64,000 bases of DNA, taken from positions 39,136,201-39,200,200 of the forward strand of contig OY821774.1 in NCBI GenBank assembly GCA_963682175.1. The letters run 5' to 3'. Positions within the stretch are counted from its first letter, which is position 1, and each line of letters begins with the position of its first letter. The translations under genes were made by a program, and so were the position numbers. This stretch comes from Triglochin maritima (Eukaryota > Streptophyta > Magnoliopsida > Alismatales > Juncaginaceae). The notes beneath the pieces are model-generated. The model made no database searches, was not told where the DNA came from, and was given only the letters and a program-made list of their open reading frames with translations. Positions 56,690-64,000 of the stretch are shown here, piece after piece.

Positions 56690-57180
56690 ATAAAGAGGAG
56701 GATGCGGAAGAAGAAGAGAGGAAGAGGAAGGAGGAGGAAGAAGAAGAGAGGAAGAGGGAGGAGGATAAGGAAAAAGATAGAAAGAGAGAGGAGGAGAAGG
56801 AGGAAGAGAGGAAGAGGGAGGAGGAGAGGAAGAAGGAAGAAGAGGAGAAGGAAGAAGAGAGAAAGAAAGAGGAGGAGAAGGAGGAAGAGAGAAAGATGGA
56901 GGAGGAGAGGAAGAAGGAAGAAGAGAGAAAGAGAGCGGAGAAGGAGGAAGAGAAGAAGAGGGAGGAGGAGAAGAAGAAGAGGGAGGAGGAGAGGAAGAAG
57001 GAAGAAGAGAGAAAGAGATCGGAGAAGGATGAAGAGAAGAAGAGGGAAGAAGAGAGGAAGAAGGAAGAAGAGAGGAAGAGAGTGGAGAAGGAAGAAGAGA
57101 GGAAGATAGTGGAGAAGGAGGAAGAGAAGAAGAGGGAGGAGGGAGGAAGAAGGAAGAGAAGAGGAAAAGGAACAAGAGAG
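56690..57180 (+). repeat. Purine-only tandem coding for a Glu/Arg/Lys helix
   Basis: Short GAGGAAGAGAGGAAG-type units code for about 160 residues of [12 protein letters not shown] sequence with opposite charges three to four residues apart. This suggests a stiff charged single helix or a coiled coil. The antisense strand is open as a Ser/Leu-rich frame by composition only. Confidence 0.85.
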
Positions 57181-58229
57181 CAAGCCCCAAAAACCAAACT
57201 GGGGCGTGAAAAGACAACGCTCGACGGCCATCGTGGAGCAGCAGAGGAAGGAAGATGAACAGCGGGGCAAGAAGAAGAAGGTAGAAGAAGAGCAAAAGAG
57301 AAAAGAGAGAGCGGCTCAAAGGAGCTTAAAGAAAAAAGAGAGAAAAAAGGAGAATTATAGGTTGGTTTTCCACTTGGGAGGGAACATGCCTGATGTTGAC
57401 ATGGCTGCAATGGGAACGGTGTCAGCTGATGAGGTCAACATGATATTGAACTTGACCGCAGCCAACAAGGACAATAGAGAGGTCATCTGGAGAGGCAATA
57501 TGTGCCGTTTAACACGCACCAACCTGAAGGAACTTATAACGCCTCGGATGGATATTACAGACCAAACTATCGACGCTATGCTTTCGGTTCTCGAAGAAAG
57601 ACGCCCAACACAAAAAGTTATATGCATATCAACATTCGAGTCCATGCGAATTTTTGGTGGCCAAGGCAGAGCAATTGATGATTTTCTCCTCCCTAAAATA
57701 GAAGGTGCGTCTCCAACAGAGTCCGTAATCGCACAACCATGCTGGTCTGCAGGTCATTGGACTCTAGTGGTTGTCCACGGTCCGTCGAAGGAGATTTTGG
57801 CGTTCAACAGTATCTCTAGGGAGCTAGAGCAAGGTGAAGATCCAGAGTAGACCATAGGCATACATGAATGCTCAGCAGCGGATATGGCTGAATACTGGAG
57901 GGATCTACTAAAGGTCGACTGGCCCTTGAGAATCCTCAGGAAAAATAGCCAACGACAACCACCGGGGTGCAACGATTGCGGTGCCTATGTTTTATACTGG
58001 ATAAGGTGCCTAATGCTAAAACTTGACCCGACGAAGGAGAAGGACACCAATAACATCCACTGTATCAGGGGTGAATTGGCGGTCATGTTACTTAGGGACC
58101 GCCGATCGTGTGTGTAGATCTGAACAGAGACACAACTTTTAGTGTTTATTTGTTTACATGTACAAATTAAAAACTCTTTATTTTGGTTATTTTTATAGTC
58201 TTGTGTTTTTATATGTACAAATTAAAAAC

Positions 58230-59895
58230 TCTTCCCACAACATATTCCGAACAGACACACAACATAATCCGAACAGACAGACAATTTAATCCGAACAGAC
58301 AGACAACCTATTCCAAACAGACCCACAACTTATTCCGAACAGACATACAACTTATTCCGAAAAGACATACAACTTAATCCGAATAGACACACAACATAAT
58401 CCGAACAGACAGACAACTTATTCTGAACAGACCCACAACTTATCCCGAACAGACCCACAACATATTCCGAACAGACACACAACTTAATCCGAACAGATAG
58501 ACAACTTATTCCGAACAGACCCACAACATATTCCGAACAGACACACAACTTAATCCGAACAGACAGACAACTTAATCCGAACAGACCCACAACTAATTCC
58601 GAACACACCCACAACATATTCCGGACAGACACACAACATAATCCGAACAGACAGACAACTTATTCTGAACAGACCCACAACTTATCCCGAACAGACCCAC
58701 AACATATTCCGAACAGACACACAACTTAATCCGAACAGATAGACAACTTATTCCGAACAGACCCACAACATATTCCGAACAGACACACAACTTAATCCGA
58801 ACAGACAGACAACTTAATCTGAACAGACCCACAACTAATTCCGAACACACCCACAACATATTCCGGACAGACACACAACTTAATCCGAACAGACAGACAA
58901 CTTATTCCAAACAGACCCACAACTTATTCCGAACAGACAGACAACTTAATCCAAACAGACAGACAACTTATTCCGAACGGACCCACAAATTATTCCGAAC
59001 AGACAGACAACTTATTCCGAAAAGACAGACAACTTAATCCGAACAGACACAAAACTTAATCCGAACCGTAAGACAACTTATTCCGAACAGACCCACAACT
59101 TATTCCGAACAGACCCACAACATATTCCGAACAGACACACAACTTAATCCGAACAGACCCACAACTTATTCCGAACAGACCCACAACATATTCCGAACAG
59201 ACACACCACATAATCCGAACAGACACACAACTTAATCCTCTACAGACAGACAACTTATTCCGAACAGACATACAACTTAATCCGAACAGACATACAACTT
59301 ATTCCGAACAGACCCACAACTTATTCCGAACAGACGCACAACATATTCCGAACAGACACACAACTTAATCCGAACAGACAGACAACTTATTCCGAACAGA
59401 CCCACAACTTATTCCGAACAGACAGACAACTTAATCCAAACAGACAGACAACTTATTCCGAACAGGCCCACAAGTTATTCCGAACAGACAGACAACTTAT
59501 TCCGAAAAGACAGACAACTTAATCCGAACAAACACACAACTTAATCCGAACAGACAGACAACTTATTCCGAACAGACCCACAACATATTCTGAACAGACA
59601 CACAACTTAATCCGAACAGACAGACAACTTATTCCAAACAGACCCACAACTTATTCCGAACAGACCCACAGCATATTCCGAACAGACACACAACATAATC
59701 CGAACAGACAGAAAACTTATTCCGAACAGACCCACAACTTATTCCGAACAGACAGACAACATAATCCGAACAGACAGACAACTTAATCCGAACAGACACA
59801 CAACTTAATCCGAACAGACCCACAACATATTCCGAACAGAAACACAACTTAATCCGAAAAGACACACAACTTATTCCGAACAGTCAAACATCTTA
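58230..59895 (-). repeat. 22-bp minisatellite array between the convergent genes
   Basis: About 75 units, plus strand core CCGAACAGAC...CAACTTA, so inverted relative to the Ulp1 intron array. An 11-unit (242-bp) block starting near 58389 is repeated near 58631, and another block near 58868 recurs near 59353. All frames in it are composition effects. Confidence 0.93.
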
Positions 59896-60006
59896 AATAG
59901 TTTAATACGAACTGAACGTGTATAACAACCATTTACAGATCCAAACAGATCAACAATTAGAAGTTTCTTGGTTTTACAAGAACTTAAAATAACAAGAAAT
60001 ATTAAA

Positions 60007-63000
60007 TTAAAGAGGAAGTTCCTCGTAATACAAATTCATGTACCAATCAGAGAAATCAGGATCCCCGGGTTTTGGTGCGAATTCGTGAAGCGACGATGTA
60101 ACATTCATCTTGAACTTTCTCTTCTCTTGTTGGGCGTGCTTTTTATGGCTTTTTTTAATTATCTTCTCAGCTAAAGACACTCGACGTCTAGTCGGCGGTC
60201 TTCCTATACGTCTGACATTATCTGGATTAAGAATCGATGTACCCGCAGACTCAGGTTCATCAAGTCGAACCAAGAACTGGGTAGTGTGCATACGTGACTG
60301 AAGCATTTCAATACACTTCACGGCCTCAATATACCTTTCGTGGGAAATGAAGGCTTCCTGTGCGATCCAAATGGCACGACCCATGATGTCGTCGTGACAA
60401 CGAAGCGCATCCTTCTCCATTACGCCGTCGTCTGGGTACATCTTATCTTGATAGCTCCTTCGAATATCCTTCCGCCATCGATTAACGATGTAAGAGTCTG
60501 GGAGCAATGCATTAGGATTTAAGCGTCCACGTACAACAAAAATGTGGCAGCATCGAAGGCCAACATGCTGAAACATTCTACAATCACATGTGAAGTTCAT
60601 GGATATGTTTTGTAGTAGGAAACGTTTCGACAGTAGCTGCTCACCAGCCGAAACACGTTCAGACACCTTGTACTGAAATGTTTCATTCGTATTGAACTCC
60701 TCTGTTATATCGCAGTATATCATCTTCCCAATTTCTAACTGCACTTTCTTGAAGACCCCTACCGTATACAACTCGCTCATCTATCTCTCGAATGGATAAA
60801 TTGAAACCAACTGGGATCTCTTATGAAGACAATCAAAATCTGATTGAGCTTCCTTCTCGTACTTATGGCGGAGCGCAAGTTCGTATTATTGAACAAACTA
60901 CTTAAGGGTGGTCTTCGAAGTAAGATACTTGTCAAAAAAGGCGTTCATACTCTCGCTTCTCTGAGTAGATGTGATTCCCTCGAAAAAAATATCACCAACA
61001 AATGCAGGTATCCATGACTCTCGGATTGCATAAATCGATTTGAGTCAGCTATGGTTCTGCAGGTCAAAATCAAGAAGGAAACCCTGCCAATTACGATAAA
61101 ATTCTGTTGGGGTTTTGGAATCATATAAAATCAATTTCAGATCAAATAACATGTGCTTCCGATACTGCGTCGGCAACTTCACGGGAGCTTTGTTCATTAT
61201 GTGCCATATACAGAATCTGTGTCTTGAATCTGGGAAGACATTCCTTACCGCAACAGTAATGACACCACATTGATCTGTTATTATGGCTGGGGGGTTATAT
61301 CTGCATAAGGGGGCAATTTAAAAGGAGTGAGACATATATTGAAAGGTACAAAATCCTACTTTGAAAACTTTAATAGAACAGTCACACACCTAAAACCAAA
61401 GAGACCCACAACTTAATCCGAATAGACACACAACATATTCCGAACAGACAGACGTCTTATTCCGAACAGACCGACAACTTAATCCGAACAGACAGACAAC
61501 ATATTCCGAACAGACAGACGTCTTATTCCGAACAGACCGACAACTTAATCCGAACAGACACACAACATATTCCGAACAGACACACAACATATTCCGAACA
61601 GACAGACGTCTTATTCCGAACAGACCGACAACTTAATCCTAACAGACACACAGCATATTCCGAACAGACACACAACATATTCCGAACAAACATACGTCTT
61701 ATTCCGAACAGACCGACAACTTAATCCGAATAGACATACAACTTAAACCGAACAGACACACAACATATTCCGAACAGACAGACAACTTAATCTGAACAGA
61801 CATACAACTTAAACCGAACGGACATACAACTTAAACTGAACGGATTCACACCTTAAACCGAACAGATTCACAACTAAATCCGAACGGATTCACACCTTAA
61901 ACCGAACAGTCACACCACTTAAACTGAACAGTTCAACCACTTAAACCGAACACATACACACCTTAAACCTAACCGTTCCATCACTTAAACCGAACAGTCA
62001 CACCTTAAACCGAACAGTCACACCACTTAAAGCAAACAGTCACACCACTTATACCGAACGGATGCACACCTTAAACCGAACGGATTCACAACTTAAACCG
62101 AATAGTCACACCACTTCAACTGAACAGTTCCACCACTTAAACCTAACACATACACACCTTAAACCGAATAGTCACACTACTTAAACCGAATGGATTCACA
62201 CCTTAAACCAAACAGTCACACCACTTAAACTGAACAGTTCAACCACTTAAACCGAACAGTTCCACAACTTAAACCAAACAGTTCCACCACTTAAACCGAA
62301 CACATACACAACTTAAACTGAACAGTCACAAACCTTTAACTGGACATAGCCACACCTTACCGTTCATGCACGACAACCATGTTTGGAACAACCATATGTA
62401 ATTTTCAGTGGTCTCAGAAGACAGCAAAGCGCAACCGACCAAAACTGACTCGAAATGGTGATTAACTCCTACAAATGGGGCAAAAGGCATGTCGTATTTG
62501 TTTGTAATGTAGGTGGTGTCGAAACATATTGCGTCTCCAAAGTATGAATATGCAGCTCTAGAACGACAGCCAGCCCAAAACACGTTCCGTAGTTTTCCTT
62601 CGTCATCCATATCCATTACATAGAAAAACATGGAATCAATCTTCTGCATCCTAATGAAATAGTTCTGAAGAGCTTGTGCATCACCAGGTCCCATCTTTAA
62701 ATTTCGGACTTCGTTTACAACATTCCTGCACACAGGAACCACTAAGACCAGGCGTAAAATGTTCAACTTCAATTATGTTAGGCAGAAAGAACACAAACCT
62801 TAAATCCCTTTCGTTGAAAGTCAATTTGTCATGACCTCCAGCCTCGACCACAAAAGATTGCATGGGCTTAGCAACCGATATCCCAGCAGTATCATTGCAC
62901 GATATGCGTGCTTTGGCGGCCTCAGGGACGGTTCGTTTTTGTCTGAGAAAACGCATTTGCTCCTGTTCAAGCATGGTATGGTTATGTTTAAGATCCACAA

Positions 63001-63385
63001 AGTTAATGTGGTATCGCCTTGCTGGGTTTCCAGAGACCCTTATCCGAGCAGTGCATTGGGCTCTACTGGATAACCTAGGCTTCAATTTTCCTTGCCCTTG
63101 GTTTGTTGGTGTCGTGCCCTCCTTGGAGCAAGTCAGCGTGGCCCGTATAACAACACCACGATCGTAATGAGATTGCCTTGTCTTAACACCAAAACCACAA
63201 GAATCAGCATAAGCCACGTAAAATGTTTTGGCTTCTTCGAAAGAAGGAAAAAACATCTCCTCCTTAGGAACGTTTGCCGACTGCTCCACTTGGGGGGCAC
63301 ATGAACGATTTCCATTGGAGTACAGAGGAAGGACCACAGAAGAGAAGGGAAGAAAAAGGAAGACGCATCTTGAGATTAATAACAA
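60007..63385 (-). pseudogene. FAR1-type MULE transposase gene
   Basis: Minus-strand exons 63385-62799, 62725-62361 and 61286-60007, set by GT-AG borders that restore frame (introns 62726-62798 and 61287-62360). A FAR1 DNA-binding domain (FPSFEEAKTFYVAYADSCGF, ending LKHNHTM) comes first, then the MULE core (NVFWAGCRSRAAYSYFGDAI, FDTTYITNKYDMPFAPFVG, IITDQC with catalytic Asp residues) and a SWIM zinc finger (FTCDCRMFQHVGLRCCHIFV). Stops in the third exon all look like C-to-T changes (Gln or Trp codons). The protein would bind and cut element ends. FAR1/FHY3 of plants derive from this family. The start codon is the first Met of the frame and may not be the true one. Confidence 0.88.
61287..62360 (-). 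repeat. 22-bp minisatellite array in the transposase intron
   Basis: About 43 units between 61390 and 62335. Relative to the transcript of the gene it has the same orientation as the array in the Ulp1 intron. The part from about 61860 to 62335 holds a diverged subfamily (plus-strand core ACCGAACAGTCACACCACTT). Confidence 0.92.
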
Positions 63386-63874
63386 GTCTTTTGCTATGTA
63401 GGAGCGCCAAAATAATGAAGGAAGGGAGTGATTTGAGACGCATTAATGAGGGATGGAGGGAGGGATGGAGAAATGTAGACATTTGTACGTATAACCAAAG
63501 AATTGAGGAATAAAATAAAAAAGGAAACTTTTTTCTGTGCTCACATGGATAGTGCAAACTCAGCCGCGTCACCGAAGGAGCGTCCTAAAGAGCGACCATC
63601 TATCATTTTCCATGTTCGAACCTGGGTACCATGTCGACCACAGTCAACCAATGCACCAACGGAAAACTTGTCATTATAGATAGGTTGTAATTAATTATAA
63701 TTTGGTATTCAGATAGTTTGAATTTGAAACACCTCGTATCTGATTTCTAATTGGTGATTTTTTAAACCAAATTTGTATCCAAAATTAAATTGGTAAGATA
63801 GAACTTACCAAATACCAACTAAATAGAAATTTTCGAATCGAATACTTCGATAGTTGGTAACCATTTGCACCCCC

Positions 63875-64000
63875 ACTTGTGTTAGAAAATATGATATGTC
63901 AAAAGATTACATTGTCTCTCTTCATGTGAGTGATGATATTATTGAGTCTCTTGATAAAACAAAATTATAATGTGCATAATCTAACTTATGTATAGTTACA
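63875..64000 (+). repeat. copia-1-type LTR, right piece after the MULE
   Basis: It starts with the right target duplication ACTTGTGTT and continues the LTR: ATGTCAAAAGATTA and GAGTGATGATATTA match the copia-1 LTR near 25712-25745. It runs off the window. Confidence 0.82.

Larger units (their letters stand above)
54814..58117 (+). pseudogene. Ulp1-like cysteine protease gene of the MULE
   Basis: Three exons by frame and splice sites: 54814-54861, 54937-55572, 56188-58117, with introns beginning GTGGGT and GTAAGT. The N-terminal part (FRSTPFGHFLNLP, LTPEYVALILGLRVHGKTV) is the domain usual in plant MULE Ulp1 genes. A Glu/Arg/Lys-rich helix follows (about 56690-57180) and then a C48-type catalytic domain: His in GHWTLVVV (57755), Asn where Asp is common (FNS), and QPPGCNDCGAYV with the Cys. 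Stops, all TAG, lie at 54973, 55237, 56575 and 57848, and one frameshift lies near 57130-57210. C48 proteases process SUMO-like proteins. The role in MULEs is unknown. Confidence 0.85.
53894..63874. mobile_element. MULE with FAR1-type transposase and Ulp1-like gene
   Basis: The 9-bp duplication ACTTGTGCT / ACTTGTGTT (53885-53893, 63875-63883) and resumption of the interrupted LTR on the right fix the ends. The termini share only about 11 of 13 bp (GAGGGTGCAAACC against GGGGGTGCAAATG inverted), so this is a MULE with almost no terminal repeats. It is 9981 bp. Two convergent genes fill it, the layout of MuDR, with the Ulp1 gene in place of mudrB. A 22-bp minisatellite fills an intron of each gene and the gap between. 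Family membership rests on the transposase motifs. A hAT-like reading of the termini is possible but less likely. Confidence 0.85.

Noticed and set aside
56325..57410. Long minus-strand frame of 361 codons rich in Ser, Leu and Phe
   Set aside because: It is the antisense of the purine-only Glu/Arg/Lys tandem. A strand without T/A-rich stop words stays open by composition, and no domain is visible.
58183..59865. Many frames reading CVCSEYVVGLFG-like repeats on the minus strand, also at 61390-61590 and 55661-55852
   Set aside because: They are translations of the 22-bp minisatellite. Because 22 is not a multiple of 3 and units lack stops, repeats appear in every frame.
58230..59895. Regular short repeats considered as a CRISPR array
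   Set aside because: Units are directly adjacent without unique spacers, and the setting is a plant transposon.
53894..63874. Reading the 10-kb insert as a hAT element because of GGGTGCAAA termini
   Set aside because: The target duplication is better as 9 bp and the transposase is of the FAR1/MULE class. A hAT relic at the edges cannot be fully excluded.

Overview
The window looks like repeat-rich nuclear DNA of a flowering plant, probably a eudicot. It holds a Tekay-type chromovirus, several elements primed by plant tRNA-Asp, two other copia lineages, a CACTA Tnp2 fragment and a Mutator-like element (MULE) with a FAR1-type transposase and a Ulp1-type protease gene. I find no host gene and no tRNA or rRNA gene. 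Almost everything is transposon in transposon, and most reading frames are broken.

Layout. (1) 1-29451: the 3' end of a Tekay-like Ty3/gypsy element, whose 3' LTR (1906-2058 and 27396-29451) is split by about 25 kb of nested insertions. The first guest is a Ty1/copia element (copia-1, 2059-27309). Its integrase is split by a gypsy-type element A (5817-21621, TSD GTATC). A's 5' LTR is in turn split by element C (6890-15228, TSD ATAAT). A minus-strand solo LTR of the A family (23199-24382, TSD GTGCT) splits copia-1 again between RT and RNase H. A and C are complete LTR-to-LTR elements that encode only gag and an aspartic protease, with no RT, RNase H or integrase, so they look non-autonomous. 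(2) 29452-34963: old, AT-rich sequence with LTR fragments and the 5' end of a Tork/Tnt1-like copia element. (3) 34964-48052: a SIRE-like copia element with gag, pol and an extra downstream ORF, carrying a rearranged C-related insertion in gag (36868-40056). (4) 48053-52119: three abutting C- or A-related fragments in alternating orientation. (5) 52120-53447: a CACTA fragment. (6) 53448-64000: a copia-1-type LTR split by a 10-kb MULE (53894-63874) whose Ulp1-like gene (+) and transposase gene (-) converge.

The coding content is ordinary transposon machinery. The unusual signal is in the non-coding parts. Clusters of the dyad CGGT-N2-ACCG (mostly CGGTCGACCG) occur in LTRs of three unrelated families and again before the extra ORF of the SIRE-like element, often as pairs 21-22 bp apart. 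The A/C-family LTRs carry a five-unit, about 21-bp GGAC array. They also carry a double palindrome whose spacing is kept within a family (32 bp in A, mostly 21 bp in C) and which recurs in the leader just after the primer-binding site. C-type LTRs carry a perfect match to the plant snRNA upstream sequence element (USE) 32 bp before the TATA box. In the MULE, one 22-bp minisatellite fills an intron of each gene and the gap between them.

Limits: boundaries given by TSD or by pairing of LTR copies are firm. Others, such as the copia-1 5' LTR end and fragments D, E and F, are approximate. Family names rest on motifs read by eye, and I cannot say whether any motif array is already described.
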